From Ferruginibacter sp. (GTDB lineage Bacteria; Bacteroidota; Bacteroidia; Chitinophagales; Chitinophagaceae): a DNA stretch of 64,000 nucleotides. The position numbers were made by a program, and so were the translations under genes. Position 1 is the first letter of the stretch. The number at the start of each line of letters is the position of its first letter. Location: positions 186,001-250,000 of the forward strand of contig JAHBTO010000002.1 of NCBI GenBank assembly GCA_019638525.1, read 5' to 3'. Positions 36,253 through 45,130 of the stretch are shown one piece after another. The notes beneath the pieces were generated by a model. That model was given only the letters and a program-made list of their open reading frames with translations, was not told where the DNA came from and searched no databases.

Positions 36253-36260
36253 CTGACTTT

Positions 36261-37616
36261 ATGGATAGTACTGCAATTACAAACAATTTGAAAGTAACGG
36301 TTACCAATAGACAAATACTGTCTATTGCCATGCCTATTACACTTGCAATATTGATACCACAGATAAATATGCTTACCAACAGCATCTTCCTGGGCGATTT
36401 AAGTATTGAAGCACTTGGTAATGCTGGCATCACGGGAGTGTTTTACCTGATATTTGCTGTGGCAGGCAATGGGCTCAACAATTCATTGCAGGCAGTTTTT
36501 TCGAGATATGCAGGCAGTGGTAATCATGCTGCATTTAACAGCATACTTAGCCAGGGCATAAGGATATGTTTACAATTTGCAGCAGCAGGCATTTTAATTA
36601 CGTGGTTTATTGCGCCAATGATACTGCAACCAATTACTGATGAAAGGTCGTATGCTTTACAGATAGATTTTTTAAAGATCAGGATATTGGGGCTACCGTT
36701 TCTTTTTCTTTTCCAGATGGGCAATGCATTTTTAGTTTCTACACTCAACAGCAGGTACCTGATGATTGCATTTGCTTTTGAAGCCGGTATTAACATCATC
36801 CTCGATTATCTTTTAATAAAAGGACGCCATGGGTTCCCGGCCATGGGGTTCAACGGTGCTGCAGTTGCTTCGGTAATTGCAGAAATAACCGGATTTATTG
36901 TAGTGATAGTAGTGCTTTATCGCACAGGCTTAAAAAAACGATATGGTTTGCTGAAATCTTTTGTGTACGATAAGCTGATAACAAAAAAGATTGTTTCCAT
37001 TTCGGTGCCGCTGATTTTGCAGTATGTGTTAAGTGTTACCACCTGGCTTATATTTTTTATGCTGATAGAAAGTTTGCACAACGAAAATTATAAAGCCATC
37101 AGCAATACCATGCGTAATGTTTTTGGCCTTGCTGGTATTTTTGTGTGGGCTTTTGCCAGCACCAGCAATGTAATGGTAAGTAATTTAATGGGGCAACAAC
37201 GGGATGATCTTGTGATTACAGCCATCAATAAAATTGTAAAGCTTTGCATGATATTATGTGTCTTCATCTGCCTGCTTGCAAACTTATTCCCGGGTGCATT
37301 CTTCAGTATATTTAGCCAGGGGCAGGACTTTATACATCAAGGCATTCCAGTATTACGTGTGGTTTCTGTTGACCTGCTGCTCATGTGCCTTGCTAATATC
37401 TGGCTAAATGGAGTTACCGGTACCGGTAAAACAAAAATGAACCTGCTAATAGAAATTGTTGCCATTACTTTCTATCTTATCTATAGCTGGGTGTTTATTA
37501 AAATACATTTTATTTCTCTAGCCTTTGCATGGGCCAATGAGTTTGTGTATTGGTCGGTGATATTTACAATGGCGTATATCTTTTTAAAAAGCGGTAAGTG
37601 GAAGATAAATAAGTGA
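36261..37616 (+). CDS. MATE family efflux transporter
   Basis: A 451-residue protein with 12 membrane segments and the MATE fold. It shows 'LSIAMPITLAILIPQINMLTNSIFLGDL' at the N-terminus and the repeated half-transporter pattern with 'GFPAMGFNGAAVASVIAEITGF'. These proteins export cationic drugs, or other compounds, in exchange for Na+ or H+. The substrate is unknown. It is a single gene with its own promoter and converges with the DUF1801 gene. Confidence 0.92.
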   Translation: MDSTAITNNLKVTVTNRQILSIAMPITLAILIPQINMLTNSIFLGDLSIEALGNAGITGVFYLIFAVAGNGLNNSLQAVFSRYAGSGNHAAFNSILSQGIRICLQFAAAGILITWFIAPMILQPITDERSYALQIDFLKIRILGLPFLFLFQMGNAFLVSTLNSRYLMIAFAFEAGINIILDYLLIKGRHGFPAMGFNGAAVASVIAEITGFIVVIVVLYRTGLKKRYGLLKSFVYDKLITKKIVSISVPLILQYVLSVTTWLIFFMLIESLHNENYKAISNTMRNVFGLAGIFVWAFASTSNVMVSNLMGQQRDDLVITAINKIVKLCMILCVFICLLANLFPGAFFSIFSQGQDFIHQGIPVLRVVSVDLLLMCLANIWLNGVTGTGKTKMNLLIEIVAITFYLIYSWVFIKIHFISLAFAWANEFVYWSVIFTMAYIFLKSGKWKINK

Positions 37617-37653
37617 TAAATTATTTTATGCAAGATTAACTGCTCAAAAATTT

Positions 37654-38055
37654 TCAAACATATTTTACCTCTGTAATTTTTTTTGGATTTGCATTTTTTG
37701 CTGCTTTTTCTTCTTCTTGTTTTACGCAGAATTTCACGATCCTTGTTATTAATGCTGCCGGTAGTTTTTTATCTAAAGGAAACTGCACCGTAGCTTTTGA
37801 TAATTTATAAGCTGTTAAATCATTTTTAAATGCTGCAATAGCTTTGGGCCCCGGATAAAAACCAATATGAATTTTATACCCGGCATAATGCACCAGGTTT
37901 GTTTTTTGCCTGAACGTAGGTATGCCATAACTGATAACCTCTTTTGCTTTGGGTGCAGCTTTGCTGATGATATGCCTGATGGCTTGCAATTGTGCCTGTA
38001 CAGTTTCAGGAAAATTCTCAATGTAACTGTTTATATCATATATATTATTGCTCAT
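37654..38055 (-). CDS. DUF1801 domain-containing protein
   Basis: A 133-residue protein of the YdhG/DUF1801 type ('iron chaperone-like' fold related to frataxin). Its pattern includes 'IENFPETVQAQLQAIRHIISKAAPKAKEVISYGIP' and 'GYKIHIGFYPGP'. Its biochemical role is not clear. It ends in a Lys/Glu/Ala-rich tail. It is an isolated gene, with a 201-bp region upstream that holds no coding signal or exact promoter box. Confidence 0.85.
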   Translation of the reverse strand: MSNNIYDINSYIENFPETVQAQLQAIRHIISKAAPKAKEVISYGIPTFRQKTNLVHYAGYKIHIGFYPGPKAIAAFKNDLTAYKLSKATVQFPLDKKLPAALITRIVKFCVKQEEEKAAKNANPKKITEVKYV

Positions 38056-38256
38056 TACAAACCCTATAAAAAAATGTTTACTAAATTATTTAACTGCTGA
38101 AGTATCAAACACAAACTTACATTGGGCAATTTATAAATGCAATGTACACTTACGACAAATTTTGAGCAAAATGCGACAAAGTATTCAAGGATGTCTTTAC
38201 AACTAATATTTCCTATTATAAATTTGGATGCTTAATGGAGATGCTTTTAGATTTTC

Positions 38257-38688
38257 TTATGTTGATTTATTTTTTAATTCGGCAATGAAACCTGCAATTG
38301 TTTTTATTTGTGTTTTGCCAAAATTTTTAAGAACAAGTAAATCTTTGTCTCCTGTTAACAAGTAGTCAGCCTTACCGTCTTTAGCAAGTGCAAGTAAAAA
38401 ATTATCTGAAGGATCTCTGCATATGTTAACAATGCTTTCAACTTCAATTAAGTCAATGAATGGATCAAATACAGAAAACATTTCTTCAAGTGCATTTTTC
38501 TTGAAATATTTTTTTAGCCTTGGTTTTGATATTGTTTCATGTATTTCATTGATAAGTTCAACACTGAAAAGAAGCCTTGCTGCTTTATTAAATAGAAACG
38601 TATCGAGTTGGATTTGTTTGTTAGAAATTATAAAACTAATCCACAGGTTAGTATCAATGATGAGTTTAAGCGGTTTATTTTTTTGCAT
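38257..38688 (-). CDS. PIN-domain toxin (COG1569-like)
   Basis: A 143-residue PIN-domain protein. The acidic residues expected for RNase activity are present: Asp12 in 'LIIDTNLW', Glu43/Glu47 in 'ELINEI', Asp94 in 'RDPSDNFLL' and Asp113 in 'TGDKDLL'. The family is the toxin half of type II systems and cleaves RNA. It begins 14 bases before the end of the small antitoxin-like gene, and the overlap suggests coupled translation. The gene is intact. Confidence 0.88.
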   Translation of the reverse strand: MQKNKPLKLIIDTNLWISFIISNKQIQLDTFLFNKAARLLFSVELINEIHETISKPRLKKYFKKNALEEMFSVFDPFIDLIEVESIVNICRDPSDNFLLALAKDGKADYLLTGDKDLLVLKNFGKTQIKTIAGFIAELKNKST

Positions 38689-38890
38689 AACGCTTTGCTC
38701 TTACTTCGTCAACTATTTTGGTGATTGCATCTAAACTTGGTACTTCAGAAGCACTTTGCCTCATTTTTTTAAGGTAAGATTTTAAGGAAGAAACCGGCTC
38801 ATCACTCACTTTAATAAGTTTAAGATCCTGCATTCCCTTTATGAGTTGTAATGCTTTTGGGTTTAATATTTCTATTTTCAATGCTTCCAT
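38675..38890 (-). CDS. Putative antitoxin of the PIN toxin
   Basis: A 71-residue protein directly upstream of the PIN gene and overlapping it by 14 bases. It has an N-terminal strand ('KIEILNPKALQLIKGM') followed by a helical, charged C-terminal half with 'MRQSASEVPSLDAITKIVDEVRA', which fits a short antitoxin that wraps around its toxin. The family is not one I can name with certainty; the call rests mainly on size, order and overlap. Confidence 0.75.
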   Translation of the reverse strand: MEALKIEILNPKALQLIKGMQDLKLIKVSDEPVSSLKSYLKKMRQSASEVPSLDAITKIVDEVRAKRYAKK

Positions 38891-39011
38891 GTTTCAAATT
38901 TAATAATATTCCGGTTACTTAAATATCATTTGCTTCATTGTTTCCTTCAGGAAATAATTTGTAATAATGCAACCCTTTATGCCCGATAACAGCCCTGCAA
39001 CTGCATCCCAT

Positions 39012-40970
39012 TTAATTACTCTTCCAAACATTGTTTGCAAAGTTGATATCAGGAAAAACCTTTGCCGCATCTAGTTCTACTAATTTCAGTTCTTCCTTTG
39101 TTGGGAGCTTTACTTTCCAGGTATCGGTATTGTTCCAAACTTCTACAGGTAATTTTAAAGTACCTTTTACACCGCTTTTTGTTTCGTAGCTGATATTAAC
39201 GGGCAATGCCATCCTATCTAAATTTGCAATTGTAACTATACTGCCATTTTCAGGATTACCTCTATCGTAAGTAACAGATGTAATAGCCTGGTCAAACGTA
39301 TAGTTTTCTATAAACCATTCTTTCCAAAACCAGCTTAGGTCTTCACCGGCGGCATTATCCATGGTTCTAAAAAAATCCCAGGGTGTAGGATGTTTAAAAG
39401 CCCATCGTTTAATATATTCCCTGAATGCATAATCAAAACGGTCTGGGCCTAAAATTTCATCTCGCAATAAGGTTAAGCCATACCCCGGTTTATAATAAAG
39501 CGCCACACCAATATTTCTTTCTTTTAACGCATCGGGTGTACTAAAGATAGGTTCGGTATGGCTGCCAAACATAAATTTGGCACCACTTTCCATATTCATT
39601 GGTTGGTCTTTGTATTCACCATTATTAAAATCTTCTGCAGCCAGCGTATTAATAAATGTATTGAACCCTTCATCCATCCATCCGTATTTACGTTCGTTAC
39701 TGCCCACAATCATCGGGAACCATGTATGTCCAAACTCATGATCGGTAACACCAAACAAACCACCACCTCTTGCACCTGAACCACAGAAAACAATGCCCGG
39801 GTATTCCATACCACCTACATTGCTTGCTACATTTACTGCAACAGGGTAAGGAAACTCATACCATCTTTTGCTATAGCCTTCAATACTTCCTTTTGTATAT
39901 TCTGTTGACCTGCCCCATCCTTTAGCACCGGCACTTTCGGCCGGGTAAACACTCATAGCCAGCGCTGTTTTACCGCTAGGTAAATTTATACGGGCTGCAT
40001 CCCAAATAAAACTTTTACTGCTTGCCCATGCCACGTCTCTTGCATTATTCATTTTAAAATGCCAGGTAAGTGTATTGCCCGCCGGCCTCGATGAAGGATT
40101 GGTAACTTCTTCCTGTGTGCGTATCATTACTGTTTTATCACTTTTTCTTGCTGCTGCCAGCCTGCTTTGTTCTGTAGCAGTAAGTACTTCTTTTTCGTTT
40201 ACCAATTCGCCGCTGCATACCACTATATGGTTGGCTGGTACGGTAAGCTTTACATCAAAATCACCATACTCCAGGTAAAATTCACTGGGCCCAAGGTAAG
40301 GCAAAGTGTTCCATCCTTCCACATCATCGTATACGCACATACGTGGGTACCATTGTGCCACAGCAAAAATATCACCGTTCTTTGTACTCAATATTCCACA
40401 TCTGTCGGCACCGTATTTTGGTAATTCAAAAGAGTAATCAATTTTTATGCTAATAACATCACCTCCGGGTTTTACTGGTTTTGGCAACCGTATCTGCATA
40501 CGGGTATCGTTTATGATATAGTTGGCGTTACTGTTATCGTATAACAGTTTTACCGATGTGATGTTATACCCTCCGTTGAAAGTACTCTTGCTATCGCCAT
40601 AACGGCTACGGCCATCTACCGGCATCCTGGCTTGCCCACGACTTGATTTATTGAAAAGGTTTTGATCGAGCAGGAGCCATAAAAATGGCAGTGCATGCGG
40701 ACTGTTATTTTTATAAGTGATAATTACGCTGCCGCTGATAACATGGGTTACATCGTTTAAACTTGCATTAATTTGATAATCGGCTTTGTTTTGCCAGTAA
40801 CCGGTATTAGGTTCGCCGGTTGCAGCTCTTGTAATGGTACTGCCTACTGGATAAAAATTGGGGGCAAATAATGCATAGGGGTCGTATTTTGATTCTACTT
40901 TCTCTGTTTGTGCCAGTGACGTTATTTGTAATGCAAAAAACAGCACTAAGCCAATAATTTGTTTTATCAT
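39012..40970 (-). CDS. M1 family metallopeptidase (aminopeptidase)
   Basis: A 652-residue exported zinc aminopeptidase. It has a signal peptide (ends near SLAQ), the N-terminal beta domain, GGMEYPG (386-392) in place of the usual GAMEN exopeptidase loop, and the zinc site HEFGH (411-415) with Glu434 in 'WMDEGFN'. It has the catalytic core of the family but lacks the long helical C-terminal domain of PepN, ending after a beta-rich stretch of about 100 residues. It trims peptides in the periplasm. Confidence 0.93.
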   Translation of the reverse strand: MIKQIIGLVLFFALQITSLAQTEKVESKYDPYALFAPNFYPVGSTITRAATGEPNTGYWQNKADYQINASLNDVTHVISGSVIITYKNNSPHALPFLWLLLDQNLFNKSSRGQARMPVDGRSRYGDSKSTFNGGYNITSVKLLYDNSNANYIINDTRMQIRLPKPVKPGGDVISIKIDYSFELPKYGADRCGILSTKNGDIFAVAQWYPRMCVYDDVEGWNTLPYLGPSEFYLEYGDFDVKLTVPANHIVVCSGELVNEKEVLTATEQSRLAAARKSDKTVMIRTQEEVTNPSSRPAGNTLTWHFKMNNARDVAWASSKSFIWDAARINLPSGKTALAMSVYPAESAGAKGWGRSTEYTKGSIEGYSKRWYEFPYPVAVNVASNVGGMEYPGIVFCGSGARGGGLFGVTDHEFGHTWFPMIVGSNERKYGWMDEGFNTFINTLAAEDFNNGEYKDQPMNMESGAKFMFGSHTEPIFSTPDALKERNIGVALYYKPGYGLTLLRDEILGPDRFDYAFREYIKRWAFKHPTPWDFFRTMDNAAGEDLSWFWKEWFIENYTFDQAITSVTYDRGNPENGSIVTIANLDRMALPVNISYETKSGVKGTLKLPVEVWNNTDTWKVKLPTKEELKLVELDAAKVFPDINFANNVWKSN

Positions 40971-41043
40971 CAGTTTTATTTTTTTTGAAAACTAAAGTTA
41001 CTATAAAACAGGTAGGAAAGATTTTAAAAACGTGAAGCAGATG

Positions 41044-41799
41044 TTATTGCCATTTTTTTAATAAAATCTTGCCTTTTTCTTTTATGGCTGCATCGTCTTC
41101 AGTTTGAATGGGCAAGCTAAGCATTTGTTGCAGGTACGCAATGGCTTTAGATTTTTGATTGTTTTCCTTATATGCCTTTGCCATTTCAAGATAGTTCAAT
41201 ATAAATTCGGGGCGCAGGCTACGGGCTCTTTCAAATGAATTGATGGATTGCTGCAAGGTAACCTGTGGCATACCACCATAAAAAACCTTTACTATACCAC
41301 GTTCTACAGCATTTAAATTACTTATTTCGTACTGCCAGCGGCCTAATACATGCCATGCTTTAAAATTGTGCGGATCATTTTTTAAAGCAATATCAAGGTA
41401 TTTTTTTATTTCCCTTGCATTATCAATTTTATCACGCCCGCTTTTTGTCATCGACGAGCGACCAAGCGCAATAGCCATCACGCAGTTTGCTTCCGAATTA
41501 TCAGGTGCAATATTTAATGCAGCATCTGCATATTTTACAGCCCACTTGTAATAGTCTCCCCTTAGTTTAGGGTTGGCAAATTCACGCTGACCAATGCGGC
41601 TGCATAGTTCGCTGCATTTAGTTAAAGCCAAAATGTTTGAAGGGTTAAGTTTTAATACTTCTTTATACTTATAAAAAGAGGCTTTTTCGTCGGGTACCAT
41701 CTCAAGCCTGGCAGCTTCTTTAAGTAAAACCTCAATATCCTGTGCATTTAAAAACAGGAATGAAAAGGTACAGATGATTATAGCATATAAAAATTTCAA
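41044..41799 (-). CDS. Secreted TPR-like protein (TTG start)
   Basis: A 251-residue protein with a signal peptide (ends near LNAQD) and four to five TPR-like helical pairs, for example 'YYKWAVKYADAALNIAPDNSEA', 'FKAWHVLGRWQYEISNLNAV' and 'LNYLEMAKAYKENNQKSKAI'. It resembles the regulator-of-microtubule-dynamics type TPR proteins, which are common in Bacteroidota. The start is a TTG at 41799 that overlaps the folB stop by four bases (TTGA). This supports translational coupling, and no ATG occurs in the signal peptide. Confidence 0.78.
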   Translation of the reverse strand: MKFLYAIIICTFSFLFLNAQDIEVLLKEAARLEMVPDEKASFYKYKEVLKLNPSNILALTKCSELCSRIGQREFANPKLRGDYYKWAVKYADAALNIAPDNSEANCVMAIALGRSSMTKSGRDKIDNAREIKKYLDIALKNDPHNFKAWHVLGRWQYEISNLNAVERGIVKVFYGGMPQVTLQQSINSFERARSLRPEFILNYLEMAKAYKENNQKSKAIAYLQQMLSLPIQTEDDAAIKEKGKILLKKWQ

Positions 41800-42149
41800 A
41801 TAAACTTTTTTTCATAGTTAACGCAAACCGAACCTTTTATATTCAGCATAGGCGGATGTTTTTTTTCAATGCTGATAGATATTGACTGCAGCCTGTTATC
41901 GAACCTGTATATTTCTTCTGCCATCTCCTGAGCAAGGGTTTCAAGCAATGCTGTAGGTATATGCATTCGTTGTTTTATAAGCTGGTAGATGGATACATAA
42001 TTAATTGTTTGGTGAATGTTGTTGATTTTTTCTTCTACATCAAAACAAACGTATGCATTTACAATAAAGCTATTGCCTAATATCTTTTCTTCCTCGTACA
42101 CACCATGATGAGAAAAAAACTCAAGATCTTTTAAATGAATTGTTATCAT
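41796..42149 (-). CDS. folB: Dihydroneopterin aldolase
   Basis: A 117-residue folate-pathway enzyme that splits dihydroneopterin to glycolaldehyde and 6-hydroxymethyl-dihydropterin. It shows 'FFSHHGVYEEEKILGNSFIVN' and 'INYVSIYQLIKQRM', then 'LLETLAQEMAEEIY' with the conserved Glu region. The length is normal. It follows trxB by 43 bases on the same strand, and overlaps the TPR gene by four bases. Confidence 0.93.
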   Translation of the reverse strand: MITIHLKDLEFFSHHGVYEEEKILGNSFIVNAYVCFDVEEKINNIHQTINYVSIYQLIKQRMHIPTALLETLAQEMAEEIYRFDNRLQSISISIEKKHPPMLNIKGSVCVNYEKKFI

Positions 42150-42192
42150 AGGTGCATGAAAAATTTATTATTTAAAATAATTATGCAGCAAC

Positions 42193-43131
42193 TTAATGCA
42201 ATCCTTTTTCACTTAAATATCTTTCTGCATCCAAGGCCGCCATACAACCACTGCCGGCTGCTGTTACAGCCTGCCTGTACACTTTGTCCTGTACATCGCC
42301 TGCTGCAAATACCCCTTCTACATTTGTTTTGGATGTACCCGGGATGGTTTTTATATAACCGGCATCATCCATATCTAACCATCCTTTAAAAATATCAGAA
42401 TTAGGTTTATGGCCTATGGCTACAAAAAACGCATCTACAGCTATTTCCTGCTTCTCTCCTGTTTTATTGTTCCAGATACGCATGCCTTCTACTTTCTTAT
42501 CGCCAAGTATTTCATCGGTTTGGCTGTTCCAGTAAATTTTAATATTGGCTGTGTTAATCACCCTGTCTTGCATCACTTTACTGGCTCGCATTTCATCCCT
42601 GCGAACAATCATGTGTACACGGCTGCATATTTTAGACAAGTATAATGCTTCTTCTGCTGCAGTATCTCCAGCACCTACAATGGCTACTTCTTTTCCTTTA
42701 AAGAAAAAGCCATCACAAACGGCACAAGCACTTACACCATAACCATTTAATCGTTGCTCACTTTCAATGCCCAACCATTTTGCTGATGCGCCGGTTGATA
42801 TAATTAATGCATCCGTCTCTACCCATTTTTCTTCATCAATCTCAACTTTTAATGGCCTTACAGAAAAATCAACTTTGGTTGCCAGTCCATACCTTATATC
42901 GGCGCCCATGCGCTTTGCCTGGTTTTCAAAATCTACCATCATTTCCGGGCCTTGTACCCCGTTAGGATAACCGGGATAATTTTCTACTTCGGTTGTTATA
43001 GTTAACTGTCCGCCCGGTTGTATGCCCTGGTACAATACCGGGTTTAATCCTGCACGTGAAGCATAAATAGCTGCCGTATATCCTGCAGGCCCCGATCCTA
43101 TTATTAAACAATGTACTTTTTCTGATACCAT
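42193..43131 (-). CDS. trxB: Thioredoxin-disulfide reductase
   Basis: A 312-residue NADPH- and FAD-dependent enzyme that reduces thioredoxin. It has the FAD motif GSGPAG (12-17), the redox pair CAVC (136-139), and the NADPH motif 'VGAGDTAAEEA' followed by 'IVRRDEM'. The C-terminal FAD site has 'GVFAAGDVQD'. The CAVC variant of the more usual CATC keeps both Cys, so the enzyme should be active. It is probably the first gene of a trxB-folB-TPR unit. Confidence 0.95.
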   Translation of the reverse strand: MVSEKVHCLIIGSGPAGYTAAIYASRAGLNPVLYQGIQPGGQLTITTEVENYPGYPNGVQGPEMMVDFENQAKRMGADIRYGLATKVDFSVRPLKVEIDEEKWVETDALIISTGASAKWLGIESEQRLNGYGVSACAVCDGFFFKGKEVAIVGAGDTAAEEALYLSKICSRVHMIVRRDEMRASKVMQDRVINTANIKIYWNSQTDEILGDKKVEGMRIWNNKTGEKQEIAVDAFFVAIGHKPNSDIFKGWLDMDDAGYIKTIPGTSKTNVEGVFAAGDVQDKVYRQAVTAAGSGCMAALDAERYLSEKGLH

Positions 43132-43193
43132 AAAATCTTTGATGTATTATTTAATTTATAACGAATGTAGGTGAAAATAGTTTATTAAGATTT

Positions 43194-44075
43194 TTACCTG
43201 GCAATAACAGTACCAACCAAAGATGCATAGCCACAAAAAGCGCCAAGCGCTCCATTGCTGATGTTGCCAATTACTTTTCCCGGTTGCGAAAAAGGGTTGC
43301 CAATACTTTGCTGGTTAAATTCCCATGTGTTCCAGAATGTGTAAGTTGCCTTATCAATATTTGAGAGTTTAAAAGATATTGTATCGCCCCTTTCAAAAAG
43401 CCTGTCGTCGCCGGTTGGTATGCTGCTGTTCCTATCTACTCCCGGCTCCACAATACCCTGGTAGGTAGTGCCGTCAGTAACATCATCATTAAACACCGAA
43501 TTAAAACCCGGTAAAAAAGGCCCGCTGTTTCGTTTGGTAAAATATCGTACATAATTGCCAAGGCCCGGCGGGTCAATAGCTCTTGCCATTAATAGTCGTT
43601 TAGATGTATCTACACCCGGTGGTGGTAACTTTGTCCAAATCGAATCAAATATTTTTGTTAGCGCAGGTATTGTTGTATTTGCTGTATATGTTTTTCCATT
43701 CACTTTTATAGTTAATGAATATTGTTTGGCAAATTCACCTACAAAAGCGGTTGCCAGGTTAGATGAATCGATGCCATAATAATAAATAAAATAACCATTG
43801 CCCAGCGGCACCGTATATTCTTTTAATGTATGTGTTAGCGTTCCATTGCTCATGGTTACTTCTGCATTGTGCACAAATGAATTTGACAATAATTGCGGAC
43901 TTATTTCGCTAAAAAAATCAAGGCTGGAGCTTAAAGCTACTGTTGGGGCTGCACCATTTTCAATTTGGGCATCTACAACTAAAACCGGTTCTACAGTTTT
44001 TAAATTAAAATCAATATTTTTTTCGCACGAAAAAAATACTAAACAAAAAAGGGGTAATAAAAAATGCCGTTTCAT
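43194..44075 (-). CDS. DUF4249 family lipoprotein
   Basis: A 293-residue protein with a lipobox (VFFSC, Cys17). The 'VLVDAQIENGAAPTVALSSSLDFFS' segment that opens DUF4249 domains is present. 'FVHNAEVTMSNGTLTH', 'YSLTIKVNGKTYTANTTIP' and 'YTFWNTWEFNQQS' are also typical. DUF4249 proteins usually accompany TonB-dependent receptors and may cap or assist them at the outer membrane. No such receptor is adjacent here, so it is an orphan copy within the window. Confidence 0.88.
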   Translation of the reverse strand: MKRHFLLPLFCLVFFSCEKNIDFNLKTVEPVLVVDAQIENGAAPTVALSSSLDFFSEISPQLLSNSFVHNAEVTMSNGTLTHTLKEYTVPLGNGYFIYYYGIDSSNLATAFVGEFAKQYSLTIKVNGKTYTANTTIPALTKIFDSIWTKLPPPGVDTSKRLLMARAIDPPGLGNYVRYFTKRNSGPFLPGFNSVFNDDVTDGTTYQGIVEPGVDRNSSIPTGDDRLFERGDTISFKLSNIDKATYTFWNTWEFNQQSIGNPFSQPGKVIGNISNGALGAFCGYASLVGTVIAR

Positions 44076-44162
44076 TGCTGCAAATCTAAACTATCAAACT
44101 AAATTTAATGATGCCAAAGCTGTTAATATTATCAAAGTTATTTTATGAAAATTATTTGCCCT

Positions 44163-45053
44163 TTATTTATTTTTTAATGGCCTCAGTTGGTAACCTTCGT
44201 TCTTTAACAATTGAATGATTCCGTCATTACCAATTAAATGGCCTGTACCAACAGCTATAAAAACGGGATTATTTTTCATGATATTTTTTAACTTGTAAAC
44301 CCAGTCTTTATTTCGCTTATTTAATAAAATATCTTCGTTGTCTTTCATTCCCATTTCTGTATCAAAAACCAGTTTTTCTATTGCTGACATATCCTGTTGC
44401 AGGTATGCTTTGTTCATCAACGCAAAATATTTTCTTGATTTATCCATACTATCAATAGTATTCAGCAATTCTTTAGCCTGCATTTTGTATGGAATGCTAT
44501 CAAAAACAGAAGCCTGGAAAGCCATTGTTTCCAACCCTTTTATTTCTTTTTTATCTTCTTTTGCAATAGCCATTATTCCTTCTTCTACGCCACTTATACT
44601 TTCGCAGGGCAACATTTTAGGATACAACATGGCTATTAAAAAATAAGGTTTCATATTTTTAAATATACCCAGTGATGCTTTTAAACTATCTTTAAAAAAT
44701 TGAGAAACCCTTTTATATTCATCTGCCGTAAGCAGGCTATCAAGTTGTTTGCCATCTTTCATATTCAACAACATAAAACCTCCAAATAAAGTTGCAGGAT
44801 CATCTAAATCCAATTCAAAATAAACTTCGTGGCTATTGCTGATTGCCCGGCGGCAGGCATTGCTGAAATTAATATCCTGTTTACATAACAAATGAAATGT
44901 ACCAAAAATATAACTTGGCTTTGCTAAACCATTGCCACTTATTTCCCAAAGCAATGTATTATCATCGGTATTTGTTTCACTTAAATTTGATGTGTTTTGT
45001 GCCCCTGAAATAAACGAACACAACAAAAAACAAAAGACAATCACTTGTTTCAT
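44163..45053 (-). CDS. TraB/GumN family protein
   Basis: A 296-residue exported protein of the TraB/GumN family, with a signal peptide (ends near ISGAQN). It has the two diagnostic GxxH motifs: 'GTFHLL' near residue 51 and 'VGTGHLIG' near 272. Members include putative metal-dependent peptidases or pheromone-shutdown-like factors (TIKI/TraB). 'SKPSYIFGTFH'-type spacing is standard. The substrate is not known. It is divergent from the DUF3857 gene. Confidence 0.88.
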   Translation of the reverse strand: MKQVIVFCFLLCSFISGAQNTSNLSETNTDDNTLLWEISGNGLAKPSYIFGTFHLLCKQDINFSNACRRAISNSHEVYFELDLDDPATLFGGFMLLNMKDGKQLDSLLTADEYKRVSQFFKDSLKASLGIFKNMKPYFLIAMLYPKMLPCESISGVEEGIMAIAKEDKKEIKGLETMAFQASVFDSIPYKMQAKELLNTIDSMDKSRKYFALMNKAYLQQDMSAIEKLVFDTEMGMKDNEDILLNKRNKDWVYKLKNIMKNNPVFIAVGTGHLIGNDGIIQLLKNEGYQLRPLKNK

Positions 45054-45130
45054 TAAATAGTTTTATTTAAAATTACTGAATACCTTTTTATTACTGATTT
45101 AATTATATAATTTAGTAAAAAAGATTATCA

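Noticed and set aside
36227..36433. 69-codon N-terminal extension of the DUF3822 gene on the minus strand
   Set aside because: It is antisense to the start of the MATE gene, looks hydrophobic and non-conserved, and the ATG at 36226 gives a normal DUF3822 start.
38056..38256. Possible small RNA or tRNA gene in the 201-bp gap
   Set aside because: No cloverleaf, terminator hairpin or exact promoter box is visible, only AT-rich sequence.
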